A stretch of DNA of 64,000 nucleotides from Alkalihalobacillus trypoxylicola (GTDB taxonomy: Bacteria > Bacillota > Bacilli > Bacillales > Bacillaceae_D), in the NCBI RefSeq assembly GCF_001590785.1, contig NZ_LTAO01000001.1:471956-535955 (forward strand). Direction: 5' to 3'. The translations under genes were made by a program, and so were the position numbers. Under the pieces are notes generated by a model. The model had not been told where the DNA came from and made no database searches. It saw nothing but the letters and a program-made list of their open reading frames with translations. Shown piece after piece: positions 45,807 to 55,237 of this stretch. Within the stretch, counting starts at the first letter, position 1, and each line of letters begins with the position of its first letter.

Positions 45807-45998
45807 CTACTTTAAATAAGACATTTTACTTAAATCATTCCTTAACTGCTGCAATCTTCTAATGGAATCCTCTTTAGATGTCTCATCCTTCGTTCTTAGT
45901 GCATCATATAAACTCATTAGTTCATAATCTATTTCTAGCTTAATTACATTCAATCGTTCTTGATACTTTGGCCTTTTTTGATTAATGGTTTGCTTCAT
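45807..45998 (-). CDS. Small YkzI-like protein
   Basis: 63 residues, charged and helical, no membrane segment. The start at 45998 has GAGGTGG nine bases upstream; an ATG two codons earlier is too close. In B. subtilis a gene ykzI of this size lies between yktB and yktC, so the call is by position and size. A hairpin GCCACT/AGTGGT downstream (around 45730-45752) followed by a U-rich stretch may end transcription. Confidence 0.6.
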   Translation of the reverse strand: MKQTINQKRPKYQERLNVIKLEIDYELMSLYDALRTKDETSKEDSIRRLQQLRNDLSKMSYLK

Positions 45999-46181
45999 AT
46001 ACATCCACCTCTTTCAATAATCTAGTCAAGGTTCATTATTAACGAAACAGGAATGGTTACTATATTGTATTGTGAATAATAATAAAATGTTCATTAAGAT
46101 TCATTTATTTTGTTATAAAATCTCTCGAAGTAAAAAAGCGATATTGACATAAGCTAATTTCATTAAAGAGTCCATTATTTA

Positions 46182-46190
46182 TGTTAAAAT
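46182..46190 (+). promoter_or_regulatory. Extended -10 promoter of yktB
   Basis: TGTTAAAAT has the TGnTAnAAT pattern of an extended -10, about 37 bases upstream of the yktB start. Confidence 0.45.
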
Positions 46191-46226
46191 AAGAACAAAG
46201 TATTTTAAAATAGGAGTGTTAAGTAT

Positions 46227-46868
46227 ATGGATTTTAAAGGCTTTAACCAAAATGACTTTAACGTCTTTCAATTAGAAGGCTTGGACAATAGAATGAGTGC
46301 TATTAAAGATTATATTCAACCAAAATTTGAAGCATTAGCGACAACCATTGAGCCTACACTCTCAAGCTTGTCAGGAGATGAAATGTATACTCATATCGCG
46401 AGGCATGCACGCAGAACGGTTAATCCACCGAATGATACATGGGTAGCTTTTGCTAATAATAAAAGAGGCTATAAAATGCTTCCTCATTTTCAAATAGGAC
46501 TATTTGAATCGCATGTTTTTGTATGGTTTGCTGTTATATATGAATGTCCAATCAAAGCCTCATTTGCTGAGCTATTATTGAAACACCCTAATAAATGGCT
46601 AAAAGAGATTCCTAAAGATTTTGTTTGGTCGACTGACCATATGAAGCCAGATGCTCTCAAGCATAGTGATTTAAAGAAGCAGGATTTAATCGACATGTTT
46701 ACAAAATTAAAGGAAGTAAAAAAAGCGGAGCTACTATGTGGGATTCACATTAATAGGGATGAACACATTCTTCAAAATGGACCAGCTCTTGTTGATAAAA
46801 TCGAACAAACATTTAAGATTTTAACTCCTTTATATAACGTAGCTAAAAAATCTGCCGTTACTTCATAA
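46227..46868 (+). CDS. yktB: UPF0637 / DUF1054 protein YktB
   Basis: 213 residues, no signal. SGDEMYTHIARHARRTVNPP and DTWVAFANNKRGYKMLPHFQ-type sequence (about residues 50-90) are the family landmarks. Function unknown. AGGAG lies before the ATG. Order yktA-yktB-yktC is conserved with B. subtilis, with the strand of yktB opposite to its neighbours. Confidence 0.88.
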   Translation: MDFKGFNQNDFNVFQLEGLDNRMSAIKDYIQPKFEALATTIEPTLSSLSGDEMYTHIARHARRTVNPPNDTWVAFANNKRGYKMLPHFQIGLFESHVFVWFAVIYECPIKASFAELLLKHPNKWLKEIPKDFVWSTDHMKPDALKHSDLKKQDLIDMFTKLKEVKKAELLCGIHINRDEHILQNGPALVDKIEQTFKILTPLYNVAKKSAVTS

Positions 46869-46954
46869 GAGGCAGGTACAGAAAATCATTTTTAATTAGT
46901 TCATGTGTCGTAATTTGAAATACTGTTTATTAGATGTATTCTTAAATTAACAAA

Positions 46955-47140
46955 CAGGACCGTCCTTCTTTTGAATAAGAAGGACGGTCCTGTTGAATGT
47001 GTAGATTCTCTATGAAAGCTAGCGGACACAAGGCACAGAGATTCCAGTGGAATAAAGTGGCCATGCCTAAATCCACTTTTTATAAAAGTTCATTCGGCAG
47101 CACCCCACCGGTCGCGCATGTCTTGGGGGAGCGAGCAGCC
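46955..47140 (-). repeat. Dispersed intergenic repeat, copy 3, with hairpin
   Basis: In reverse orientation. A long hairpin (46955-46996, arms ACAGGACCGTCCTTCTT and complement) precedes the core (47016-47140). Core landmarks read on the plus strand are GCTAGCGGACACAAGGCACAGAG, partly shared (quoted up to position), TTCCAGTGGAATAAAGTGG, CATGCC, AAATCCACTTTT, TTCATTCGGCAGCACCCCAC and CATGTCTTGGGGGAGCGA. The 324-base gap between yktB and yktA consists mostly of this element. Confidence 0.8.
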
Positions 47141-47192
47141 GTACACTATCATGTACGCAGTTAATCATGCTTATTGCCACAACATCATTTAC

Positions 47193-47459
47193 TTAATTTG
47201 ACAATTTAATGATAGGTTGTTCACTTTTAATAGCACTTTGAATGGCTTTATAAGAAGAGACGTTAGCTTGTTGATCAAATTTTTTAAACAACTGCTTCTC
47301 TTCGCTTTTAGAAGGAACAATTTCTTTAAAGCGACGGTATTTAAGTAGAAGCTCTTCTCGGTCTATCCCTTTACTATAAACCGCTTCTATTGCTTGATAA
47401 AGTGCTAAAACATCAACAACCTCTTCTTTAGACCAATCGAAAGAAATAGGCATTTCCAT
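47193..47459 (-). CDS. yktA: UPF0223 protein YktA
   Basis: 88 residues from the ATG at 47459, eight bases after AAGGAGG; a longer frame starts at 47486. [20 protein letters not shown] and [15 protein letters not shown] are characteristic. Small cytoplasmic helical protein, function unknown. It lies divergent from speA as in B. subtilis. Confidence 0.9.
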   Translation of the reverse strand: MEMPISFDWSKEEVVDVLALYQAIEAVYSKGIDREELLLKYRRFKEIVPSKSEEKQLFKKFDQQANVSSYKAIQSAIKSEQPIIKLSN

Positions 47460-47665
47460 CTTCAGCACCTCCTTTCCGTTCTTCAACTACATAGTATGTA
47501 CGTATCATATTATGCAATAATTGTAACTAAACATTCAATATTAATAAAAAAAGAATACATTGTACTGAAAATAATTATTTTTTTACTAGGAAAACTTATA
47601 GTGATTTGGTATACTCTTATTTGTTTTACGAAAAACGTTAATTTTATTAAGAAGAGGTGGCGCCA

Positions 47666-49147
47666 TTGCCTTCACAATATGAAACTCCATTATTTAATGG
47701 AGTCAAACAGCATGCAGAGAAGCATCCCATTCCGTTCCATATTCCTGGTCATAAACAAGGAGAAGGTATGGATCCGGAATTCAGACAATATATTGGAGAA
47801 CGAGCTCTTCAGATGGATTTAATCAACATTGCTCCTTTAGATGATCTTCACCATCCTAATGGCATTATTAAAGAAGCTCAAGAATTAGCCGCCCAAGCAT
47901 TCGGTGCTGATTATACATTCTTTTCGGTACAAGGTACAAGCGGTGCGATTATGACGATGATTATGAGCGTTTGTTCACCTGGTGATAAAATTATTGTTCC
48001 ACGTAATGTTCACAAATCAATTATGTCGGCTATTATCTTTTCTGGTGCTAATCCTGTGTTTATTCATCCCGAAATAGACCCTCATTTAGGCATTTCGCAC
48101 GGGATTACGACAGATTCTGTTGAAAAAGCATTAGATGCTCATCCAGATGCTAAAGGAATATTAGTCATTAATCCAACCTATTTTGGCATATCTGGAAACC
48201 TAGAGAAAATAGTAGAGATGGCCCATGCTTATGAAATCCCAGTACTAGTAGATGAAGCTCATGGCGTTCATATTCATTTTCATGACCAATTGCCACTCTC
48301 AGCTATGCAGGCTGGAGCCGATATGGCCGCAACGAGCGTTCATAAATTAGGAGGAGCTCTAACTCAAAGCTCCGTTCTTAATATGAAGGAAGGTCTAGTT
48401 TCAGTTAAGAGAGTACAAGCGATTATCAGTATGCTAATGACGACTTCTACCTCTTATATACTATTATCATCACTAGATGTAGCAAGAAGAAGATTAGCCA
48501 CAGAAGGAAGAGAACTTTTGTCAAGAACGATTGAACTTGCGGAAGATACGCGAATTCAATTAAATAAGATAGAAGGCATTTTATGTGTAGGGGAAGAAAT
48601 TTTAGGTACAAAGGCTACTTATGATTTTGATCCAACGAAATTAATTATATCAGTTAAAGATTTAGGAATTACCGGTTCTGAAGCTGAAAGCTGGCTACGT
48701 GAGCGATATGCGATCGAGGTGGAATTATCTGATCTCTATAACATTTTATGCATCATCACCATTGGGGATGTCCCACATAATACAAGGCTACTAATTGATG
48801 CTTTAACTCAATTATCACTAGAATGCAAAGCGAATAATCGAGTTCATTCTCATAGTGAAATGAAAGTCTATGTTCCAGATATTCCAACATTAGCATTAAC
48901 ACCAAGAGACGCTTTTTATGCCGAAACAGAGGTTATTCCTTTCTTTGAATCAGCTGGTAGAATAATTGCTGAATTTATTATGGTTTACCCACCTGGTATT
49001 CCTATTCTAATCCCAGGTGAAATTATTACAGAGGAAAACCTAACGTACATCAGAGAAAATATAGAAAATGATTTACCTGTACAAGGACCAGAAGATCATA
49101 CATTTTCTACTTTACGTGTTATTAAAGAGCATCAAGCCATTAAATAA
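47666..49147 (+). CDS. speA: Arginine decarboxylase (Orn/Lys/Arg decarboxylase class I)
   Basis: PLP-dependent enzyme that makes agmatine for polyamine synthesis. Motifs: FHIPGHKQGEGMDP (about residue 23), FFSVQGTSGAIM (about residue 90), VDEAHGVHIHFH (about residue 200) and TSVHKLGGALTQSS with the PLP lysine (about residue 230). 493 residues from the TTG at 47666, close to B. subtilis SpeA. GAGGTGG precedes it; a GTG three codons upstream is too close. The lysine-versus-arginine preference is inferred from the close SpeA similarity. Confidence 0.92.
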   Translation: MPSQYETPLFNGVKQHAEKHPIPFHIPGHKQGEGMDPEFRQYIGERALQMDLINIAPLDDLHHPNGIIKEAQELAAQAFGADYTFFSVQGTSGAIMTMIMSVCSPGDKIIVPRNVHKSIMSAIIFSGANPVFIHPEIDPHLGISHGITTDSVEKALDAHPDAKGILVINPTYFGISGNLEKIVEMAHAYEIPVLVDEAHGVHIHFHDQLPLSAMQAGADMAATSVHKLGGALTQSSVLNMKEGLVSVKRVQAIISMLMTTSTSYILLSSLDVARRRLATEGRELLSRTIELAEDTRIQLNKIEGILCVGEEILGTKATYDFDPTKLIISVKDLGITGSEAESWLRERYAIEVELSDLYNILCIITIGDVPHNTRLLIDALTQLSLECKANNRVHSHSEMKVYVPDIPTLALTPRDAFYAETEVIPFFESAGRIIAEFIMVYPPGIPILIPGEIITEENLTYIRENIENDLPVQGPEDHTFSTLRVIKEHQAIK

Positions 49148-49272
49148 AACTGATATCAGTGGGTAGGGTTGTCTACGGATGAACTTACCTGTTTTTTTTA
49201 AGCTCCAAGACTTTAGATTCCATCTTAAGTACCTAGAAGCTGAGACAGAGGCCATTTATCATAACTAACTAC

Positions 49273-49420
49273 AAACAGAACCTTCCTTCTTTGTAATTAG
49301 AAGGAAGGTTCTTAACAACCCGCTATAAAATACGTAACCAAACGAATGATGAGGCACCATGTCAACTGATACTTTAAAAAATAACTTTGGTGTCACCCCA
49401 CTCGACAATAAGTAGTCTTA
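49273..49420 (-). repeat. Dispersed intergenic repeat, degenerate copy 4
   Basis: A hairpin AGAACCTTCCTTCT/AGAAGGAAGGTTCT (49276-49312) is followed by a decayed core: GCACCATG, CTGATACTTTAAAAA, AACTTTGGTGTCACCCCACTCG. Order and spacing fit copy 3 at 47 kb. It fills the gap between speA and the SR1P gene (49148-49461). Confidence 0.5.
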
Positions 49421-49461
49421 AAAACACAAAACCGGTATACTGACAGCTATTACATTCACAT

Positions 49462-49644
49462 TTATGCGTTTTGTTTCTGTCCCTTTTCTTCTTCAAGTTT
49501 TACTTGTATTGAAAATGGATGATGGTTTTCGTTAATATGGCAATTGTGGCAATGCTTTGGCATCATATAAATTCTTGCTACTTTTTCACCCTCCACATGC
49601 ATAAGTGTCTTTTCGCAATGTTGACAAATAACCGTACCAATCAT
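49462..49644 (-). CDS. SR1P-like peptide, coding part of a dual-function SR1 RNA
   Basis: 60 residues beginning MIGTVICQHCEKTLMHVEGE, which aligns with B. subtilis SR1P (MGTIVCQDC...) through the first half: two CxxC-type pairs (CQHC and CHNC) suggest a zinc knuckle. SR1P binds GapA and, through it, affects RNase J1; its RNA SR1 also base-pairs with ahrC mRNA of the arginine pathway. In B. subtilis SR1 lies between the speA and pdh genes, as here. This peptide is about 20 residues longer because of a charged C-terminus (KLEEEKGQKQNA). Start ATG with AAGGGA upstream. Confidence 0.8.
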   Translation of the reverse strand: MIGTVICQHCEKTLMHVEGEKVARIYMMPKHCHNCHINENHHPFSIQVKLEEEKGQKQNA

Positions 49645-49670
49645 GTTAACCAGTCCCTTCAACCATATTT

Positions 49671-49683
49671 TGAAAGCGTTACA
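49671..49683 (-). promoter_or_regulatory. cre-like site upstream of the SR1P gene
   Basis: TGTAACGCTTTCA on the minus strand resembles the catabolite-responsive element but is one base short in the centre. It directly follows TATAAA, the likely -10 of the RNA. B. subtilis SR1 is repressed by CcpN and CcpA under glucose; a roadblock at this place fits that pattern. Confidence 0.45.
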
Positions 49684-49737
49684 CTTTATAAAATATGCTT
49701 CGTTGAAGAAAAAAGAAGTTGTTAGAATAGATAAGGC

Positions 49738-50583
49738 TTATTTTAATTTTTGGGGGTCGACAAACTTATAGCCTTTTTCCTGAATACCCTCTATGATATC
49801 GACCAACGCTTCATTTGTCCACTCTCGGTCATGAAATAATAAATTTGCTCCAGGATGAACAGATTCGACCATGATATCGGTTAATGCTTCTTTTTCCATA
49901 TATTCTTTTTCCCAATCAGCACCGAAAGTCCAATTCATTAAGGTCATCCCTTCCTCCTTTACAAGCTCTTTAGCATAGTCTGTATTCGCACCAAATGGAG
50001 CTCTAAAAAAGCGCGGACGCTTATCAATGATTTCTTCAATTAGATCACTTAACCCAACAATCTCCTCATACTGTTCTTCTTCACTAATCGAAGTTAAGTT
50101 AGGATGATTTATCGTATGATTGCCTATTTCAAAGCCCATTTCATCCAATAATTTTAATTTTTCTTTTCCAGCTTCATCTTGTAAAAAATGACCATTCACA
50201 AAAAAAATGGCATGAACATCTAACTGATTTATCGCTTCAGCCATCTCAATTGAGAAATGTTCTGGTGCATCATCGATCGTGAGTAATACTAGATTTTCTT
50301 CCCCCTCCTCGATATGCTCTACTTGCCAATTATTTGAATTAATTTGATAAATGCGCTCCTTCTCTTCTTCTTCAGTCGTTTCTTCACCTTCTTGCTCTGT
50401 TTCTTCGATTTTTTCAGAGTCAAATGCCTCGGGAGCAATATCATTGTTTTCCATTTCCACTTCACTTGTCTCCTTAACCTCTTCAGACTCGCTCTCAGAA
50501 TCTGATTCCATTGATTGTGAGTATGAACAAGCCGTTAATAGTAAACAGACTGTAAACAATAAGAGTTTAGTCATTTTATTCAT
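49738..50583 (-). CDS. Polysaccharide deacetylase lipoprotein
   Basis: Lipobox LLTACS after a signal peptide, then a 65-residue Glu/Ser-rich acidic linker, then a NodB-homology carbohydrate esterase 4 domain (about residues 95-281). Motifs are complete: LTIDDAP (metal Asp and catalytic Asp), HTINHP (metal His), RFFRAPFG and LLFHD. It probably removes acetyl groups from peptidoglycan or another surface polysaccharide. 281 residues from the ATG at 50583; the longer frame lacks support. The gene is not at this place in B. subtilis. Divergent from the next gene. Confidence 0.85.
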   Translation of the reverse strand: MNKMTKLLLFTVCLLLTACSYSQSMESDSESESEEVKETSEVEMENNDIAPEAFDSEKIEETEQEGEETTEEEEKERIYQINSNNWQVEHIEEGEENLVLLTIDDAPEHFSIEMAEAINQLDVHAIFFVNGHFLQDEAGKEKLKLLDEMGFEIGNHTINHPNLTSISEEEQYEEIVGLSDLIEEIIDKRPRFFRAPFGANTDYAKELVKEEGMTLMNWTFGADWEKEYMEKEALTDIMVESVHPGANLLFHDREWTNEALVDIIEGIQEKGYKFVDPQKLK

Positions 50584-50713
50584 TATGCTACTTCCCTTCT
50601 CAAGATTTTTTCTACTCTTTCTTTGTAGATTCAATAATACTATCGTTCTATGTATAAAATGTTGTCATGGTTCTCATACTACATTAGAATTTGCCATACT
50701 TAAAGGAGTTATT

Positions 50714-51778
50714 ATGAAATACCCTTGGACAATCGGAAGAAGAGTTGTTAAAACAGGTGTTGCCGTATTCATTTCAACCATCTTATGTATCACCTTTAAT
50801 GTGTCTGCCTCATTTGCCATTATTAGCTCCATTGTAACAATAGAACCTACTGTATATGCTTCAGTAAAAAAAAGCATCGTACGATTACCCGCTACTGCAA
50901 TCGGTTCTTTTTTTGCCATTAGCTGCGATCTTTTATTAGGAGAAACCGCACTTACTTATGCACTTGTAGCTATTTTTACGATTACAGCTTGTACGCTTTT
51001 TAAACTCGATAGAAGTACATTAGTAGCCACTCTTTCAGCAACAGCCATGATTCCAGGAATGATTGACCCGAGCTACCTTGACATCTTATTTCGTCTATCA
51101 GGATCTTTTATTGGAATAACCGTCTCCACTATTGTTAACTTTTTCTTTCTCCCTCCAAAATTTGGTCCTATTCTTGTTCAGAAAATAAACACAATAAGTA
51201 ATGAGATGTCAGCAACGTTTGAATTTCTACTATTAGATATTATGAAAGAAGAACAAATGGATCGTAAACAAAAAAGACTATTACTCGTAAAAAATAATAG
51301 TAATCAAATATTAAAAGCATTTGACCTTTTACAATATCAAAGAGATGAATGGAGATTTCGTGCTTCCTCTAGCTACGAACGTCGATCATTTGATTATTTA
51401 CAAAAAAAGCTAGAACATATTCACCATTTGTCTTTACATTTAGGTAAAATTGCTCATCTGAGGCTTAATCATACTATTTCACAAGAGCAACGAAGCTTTA
51501 TTAAACAAGTCATTCAATCTTATAAAAGCATTATGATCGATCCGCTCCATCAAATGAATACTGAACACATGAGCTTACTTGTAGATATAAAAAAAATGCT
51601 GAAACATTCGCAGCCTAATTCAAGCCTGACTATTGATAAGATAATGTATGAACTAGATTCAATCCATTCATCTTTAGAAGAGCTTGCTCAAATAACAAAA
51701 GATGAACGCTTTTTTTCCACTCAAGAGAAAAATTACCCTGATTATGTGTTTGCCTTTCGTTATGTAACAAAAAACTAA
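50714..51778 (+). CDS. Aromatic acid exporter-type (ArAE/DUF939) membrane protein
   Basis: 354 residues from the ATG at 50714, after AAAGGAGT; the frame opens 121 codons earlier but that part is antisense to the deacetylase. Six hydrophobic segments in about residues 12-150 including TGVAVFISTILCITFNVSAS and FAIISSIVTIEPTVYASVKKS, which are typical of the UPF0421/ArAE_1 N-terminal domain, and a soluble helical C-terminal domain (about 165-350). Likely exporter of small aromatic compounds, by family only. Confidence 0.82.
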   Translation: MKYPWTIGRRVVKTGVAVFISTILCITFNVSASFAIISSIVTIEPTVYASVKKSIVRLPATAIGSFFAISCDLLLGETALTYALVAIFTITACTLFKLDRSTLVATLSATAMIPGMIDPSYLDILFRLSGSFIGITVSTIVNFFFLPPKFGPILVQKINTISNEMSATFEFLLLDIMKEEQMDRKQKRLLLVKNNSNQILKAFDLLQYQRDEWRFRASSSYERRSFDYLQKKLEHIHHLSLHLGKIAHLRLNHTISQEQRSFIKQVIQSYKSIMIDPLHQMNTEHMSLLVDIKKMLKHSQPNSSLTIDKIMYELDSIHSSLEELAQITKDERFFSTQEKNYPDYVFAFRYVTKN

Positions 51779-51918
51779 TACTTGTTTCGTTTTTTTGAAC
51801 GAGATATTACTATATGTACAAATTTGATTACATTTTGATTACTGAAGCAAAATTGTTTATACATAATGCTAAGATGGTCTATAAGAATTGATATTGACTT
51901 TTTAGGGATGTGACATAG

Positions 51919-52335
51919 ATGAAAAAAGTAGCTTTTATCATATGTGTCTTTTCAGGAGTCCTCTTTTTCTCAGGATGTAATGACACGGCTTTATCAAATG
52001 ACATTTCATTCTTAAATGCTACTGATGAACAAATTACGGTGCTTTTTTCCGATTCAAAACAAATAAAAAAAGAAGATAATTATTATGAAGCTTTTCTAGA
52101 GTTGCAAGGCGATAATCCAGACACAGTAGAGCCCTTTATTATAATCGATAAAGAGGATAGAAAGTATATCCGTTATTTCAATGTGGATACATTTCCTACG
52201 ATGATTGTTTTAGAAGGAGATTATGAGCAGCTGCGACTAGAAGGACCACTTTCAAAGGATAAAATTCTCCACTCCTTAAAAGAAGTCATCCAGCAAAGAG
52301 CAAAATCTGATATTAAACTTCTCATTTCTCAATAA
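51919..52335 (+). CDS. Small lipoprotein with thioredoxin-like segment
   Basis: 138 residues: signal peptide with the lipobox FFSGC. The mature region has the alternation ITVLFSDS ... PFIIIDK ... YFNVDTFPTMIVLEGD, in which FPT resembles the cis-Pro region of thioredoxin folds, but there is no CxxC, so redox activity is unlikely. In B. subtilis the small peptidoglycan-associated lipoprotein gene slp lies next to pdhD; this could be its counterpart by position, with unproven similarity. It converges with pdhD. Confidence 0.6.
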   Translation: MKKVAFIICVFSGVLFFSGCNDTALSNDISFLNATDEQITVLFSDSKQIKKEDNYYEAFLELQGDNPDTVEPFIIIDKEDRKYIRYFNVDTFPTMIVLEGDYEQLRLEGPLSKDKILHSLKEVIQQRAKSDIKLLISQ

Positions 52336-52345
52336 TATTTCATTT

Positions 52346-52386
52346 AAAAAAGCGATCACTAGATTAAAATGGTGATGGCTTTTTTT
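52346..52386 (+). terminator. Terminator after the small lipoprotein gene
   Basis: AAAAAAGCGATCACTA pairs with TGGTGATGGCTTTTTT with small imperfections, followed by T7. Confidence 0.75.
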
Positions 52387-52403
52387 GGTTGATCAACACA
52401 ACG

Positions 52404-52443
52404 AAAAACACCTCGGTAGCATATAAGAATGCTCCGAGGTGTC
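52404..52443 (-). terminator. Terminator after pdhD
   Basis: On the minus strand ACACCTCGG and CCGAGGTGT form a strong stem with an inner GCAT/ATGC pairing, followed by U4-C-G-U. It closes the pdh operon. Confidence 0.82.
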
Positions 52444-52466
52444 GTATTTTCATAAATGAAAATGAC

Positions 52467-53876
52467 TTATTTAACAATATGGATAGGCGTTCCTAATGCT
52501 ACTTCAGCTGTTTCCATCGTAATTTCACCTAATGATGGATGAGCATGAATGGTTAGGGCAATATCTTCCGCTGTCATACCAGCTTCAATTGCAAGGCCTA
52601 CTTCCGAAATCATATCAGATGCATTAGGTCCAGCAATTTGTGCTCCTAATACAAGCCCATCTTCTTTACGTGTGATAAGCTTCATAAATCCATCTGTATC
52701 ATTTAAAGAAAGCGCTCGTCCATTTGCAGCAAATGGGAATTTAGCAGCTACGATATCATAACCTGCTTCTTTAGCATCTTTCTCATTATAACCAACTGTT
52801 GCTAATTCAGGATCAGAGAAAACTACAGCAGGAATCGCTAAATAATCAATAACTGATTTTTCACCAGCAATTGCTTCAGCAGCAATTTTACCTTCATATG
52901 ATGCTTTATGAGCCAAAGCTGGTCCTTCTACTACATCACCGATAGCATAAATGTTGCTTACATTCGTACGACATTGATCATCTATCTTAATAAGTCCGCG
53001 CTCAGTAAGTTCAACACCGATTTGCTCTAAACCAAGTTCATCTGTGTTAGGCTTACGTCCAACTGTTACTAATACATAGTCAGCTTCAAACGTTTCTGTT
53101 TTTCCTTTGATTTCAGCCGTTACTTTAACGCCATTTTCCGTTTCTTCCACACCTTGAGCTAAAGCTTCTGTTTTGAAAGATACACCATTGTTTTTAAGAC
53201 GTTTTTCAACAAGCTTAGCCATTTGCTTTTCGAAGCCAGGTAAGATTTGCTTTCCGCCTTCAAGAACAACTACTTCTGAACCAAGATTAGAATAAGCTCC
53301 TGTTAACTCAATTCCAATATAGCCTCCACCGATGACTACAAGCTTTTTAGGTACTTCTTTTAAAGCTAAAGCGCCCGTGGAATTAATGACTCTTTCCGTA
53401 TATTTGAAAGAAGGAAGCTCGATAGGTCTAGAACCTGTCGCGATAATACAATTTTTAAAATTGTAAGTTTGAGAGCTTTTTTCATCCATTACTTTTACAG
53501 AGTTTTCAGATGCAAAGTAAGCTTCTCCTTGGATAAGCTCTACTTTATTTCCTTTTAATAATCCTTTAACTCCACCTGTTAACTTGTCAACAACAGTACC
53601 TTTCCACTCTTGAACTTTGTCAAAGTTCACTGAAACTTTTTCAGCAACAATTCCAATATCCTCAGAGTGAGTAGCGTCATGATATTTATGACCAGCGTTA
53701 ATTAGGGCTTTAGAAGGAATACAACCTACATTTAAGCATACCCCTCCAACTGAACCTTTTTCTACAACTGTTACGGATTGACCTAGTTGAGCTGCGCGAA
53801 TTGCTGCTACGTAGCCTCCTGGACCAGATCCAATAATAAGTGTGTCTACATCTTTTGCGAAATCACCAACAACCAT
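52467..53876 (-). CDS. pdhD: Dihydrolipoamide dehydrogenase, E3 of pyruvate dehydrogenase
   Basis: FAD flavoprotein that reoxidises lipoyl groups with NAD+. 469 residues: FAD motif [17 protein letters not shown] (about residue 17), active disulfide [15 protein letters not shown] (about residue 41), NAD motif [17 protein letters not shown] and the C-terminal catalytic HAHPSLGE (His, about residue 446). GGAGGGG precedes the ATG. It follows pdhC directly and is the last gene of the operon. Confidence 0.97.
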   Translation of the reverse strand: MVVGDFAKDVDTLIIGSGPGGYVAAIRAAQLGQSVTVVEKGSVGGVCLNVGCIPSKALINAGHKYHDATHSEDIGIVAEKVSVNFDKVQEWKGTVVDKLTGGVKGLLKGNKVELIQGEAYFASENSVKVMDEKSSQTYNFKNCIIATGSRPIELPSFKYTERVINSTGALALKEVPKKLVVIGGGYIGIELTGAYSNLGSEVVVLEGGKQILPGFEKQMAKLVEKRLKNNGVSFKTEALAQGVEETENGVKVTAEIKGKTETFEADYVLVTVGRKPNTDELGLEQIGVELTERGLIKIDDQCRTNVSNIYAIGDVVEGPALAHKASYEGKIAAEAIAGEKSVIDYLAIPAVVFSDPELATVGYNEKDAKEAGYDIVAAKFPFAANGRALSLNDTDGFMKLITRKEDGLVLGAQIAGPNASDMISEVGLAIEAGMTAEDIALTIHAHPSLGEITMETAEVALGTPIHIVK

Positions 53877-53879
53877 TTC

Positions 53880-55154
53880 TTACCCCTCCATTAATAATAA
53901 TTGTGGATCGTTTAATAATCGCTTCACATGATTCAAGGCATTCTGTGCTGTTACTCCATCAATTAAACGATGGTCATAGCTGATTGAAAGTGCAAGAACT
54001 GGCGCTGCAACAATTTCTCCATCTTTCACAACCGGTTTTTCTTCAATACGACCGATACCTAAAATCGCTACCTCTGGATGATTAATAACAGGAGTGAACC
54101 ATAGACCACGAGCTGAACCTACGTTAGAAATGGTCGCACTTCCACCCTTCATTTCTGAACTACTTAGCTTAGCATCACGTGCTTTTGCTGCTAATTCATT
54201 AATTTCATCTGCAAGTGCATAAATGGATTTTCGATCAGCATCTTTAATAACTGGAACAAATAAACCATGCTCAGTATCAGCAGCAATACCAATGTTAAAG
54301 TACTTTTTATAAACGATCTCTTCATTTGCATCATCAATTGAAGCATTTAAAACTGGGTACTTGCGTAATGCCGAGGTTAAGGCTTTAACTACATACGGTA
54401 AATATGTTAGTTTTGTACCTTGTGCAGCTGCATCCTCTTTATATTGCTTTCTATGCGCAACTAATGCTGAAACTTCTACTTCATCCATGTGAGTTACATG
54501 TGGAGCTGTGTGCTTAGAGTTAACCATTGCTTTTGCAATAGCTTTACGCACTCCTTTTAAAGGTACGCGTTCTTCTAGCTCTCCAACTGGGATTGAAGTT
54601 GGTTCAGATTTAGTAGTAGCATTTTGGTTATCAGTAGAAGCCTCTTCTTTTTCTGTTGATGAAGAGTCACCACTTAGATATTGATCAATATCTTCTTTTA
54701 AGACACGACCATTTTTACCAGAACCAGAAACCTTTTTAATATTCACGTCTTTTTCACGTGCATATTTGCGAACAGAAGGCATCGCAATAACGCGTGTTCC
54801 ATCTGTTTCTTCTTCTGTCTTGCTTGAAGAAGAAGTTTCTTGTTCTTCTTTCTTCTCTTCTTGCTTTGGCTCTTCTTTTGTTTCTTCTTGTTGTTCTTCC
54901 TCAGCTGGATTTGCATCACCAGCATCTATCGTTAAAAGTACATCTCCTACTATACTAACCGTTCCTTCATCAACCTTTAATTCAAGAACTTTACCCTCTA
55001 CAGGAGATGGAATTTCAACAACCGCTTTATCATTTTGAACCTCAAGAAGAATATCGTCTTCTTTCACTTCGTCTCCAGCTTTTACAAACCATTTTACGAT
55101 TTCACCTTCATGGATACCTTCTCCGATGTCAGGCAATTTAAACTCATATGCCAC
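53880..55154 (-). CDS. pdhC: Dihydrolipoamide acetyltransferase, E2 of pyruvate dehydrogenase
   Basis: Core of the complex, transfers the acetyl group to CoA. One lipoyl domain (about residues 3-77; lipoyl Lys in [10 protein letters not shown]), a Glu/Lys/Gln-rich linker, a peripheral subunit-binding domain (about residues 122-160, [12 protein letters not shown]) and the catalytic domain with SYDHRLIDG (about residue 397). 424 residues. An intercistronic 11-bp hairpin precedes it. Confidence 0.97.
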   Translation of the reverse strand: MAYEFKLPDIGEGIHEGEIVKWFVKAGDEVKEDDILLEVQNDKAVVEIPSPVEGKVLELKVDEGTVSIVGDVLLTIDAGDANPAEEEQQEETKEEPKQEEKKEEQETSSSSKTEEETDGTRVIAMPSVRKYAREKDVNIKKVSGSGKNGRVLKEDIDQYLSGDSSSTEKEEASTDNQNATTKSEPTSIPVGELEERVPLKGVRKAIAKAMVNSKHTAPHVTHMDEVEVSALVAHRKQYKEDAAAQGTKLTYLPYVVKALTSALRKYPVLNASIDDANEEIVYKKYFNIGIAADTEHGLFVPVIKDADRKSIYALADEINELAAKARDAKLSSSEMKGGSATISNVGSARGLWFTPVINHPEVAILGIGRIEEKPVVKDGEIVAAPVLALSISYDHRLIDGVTAQNALNHVKRLLNDPQLLLMEG

Positions 55155-55189
55155 TTTAAGTGCCTCCCTTATTTTACATCTAGTTTGGC

Positions 55190-55223
55190 GAAGAGGAAAG
55201 CCAACAATTCGTCTTTCCTCTTC
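55190..55223 (-). other. Stem-loop between pdhB and pdhC
   Basis: On the minus strand GAAGAGGAAAG (55223-55213) pairs perfectly with CTTTCCTCTTC (55200-55190), 12-base loop, no U-run after it. An mRNA processing or stability element is more likely than a terminator. In B. subtilis the pdhC-pdhD part is also transcribed separately. Confidence 0.6.
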
Positions 55224-55237
55224 AAAAAAATGCTCTA

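Noticed and set aside
47496..47822. 108-residue frame overlapping the start of speA
   Set aside because: Different frame from speA and covers its 5' end; speA similarity is decisive.
50351..50713. Serine-rich N-terminal extension of the ArAE protein
   Set aside because: It is antisense to the acidic linker of the deacetylase; the ATG at 50714 has a good ribosome binding site and begins the conserved family sequence.
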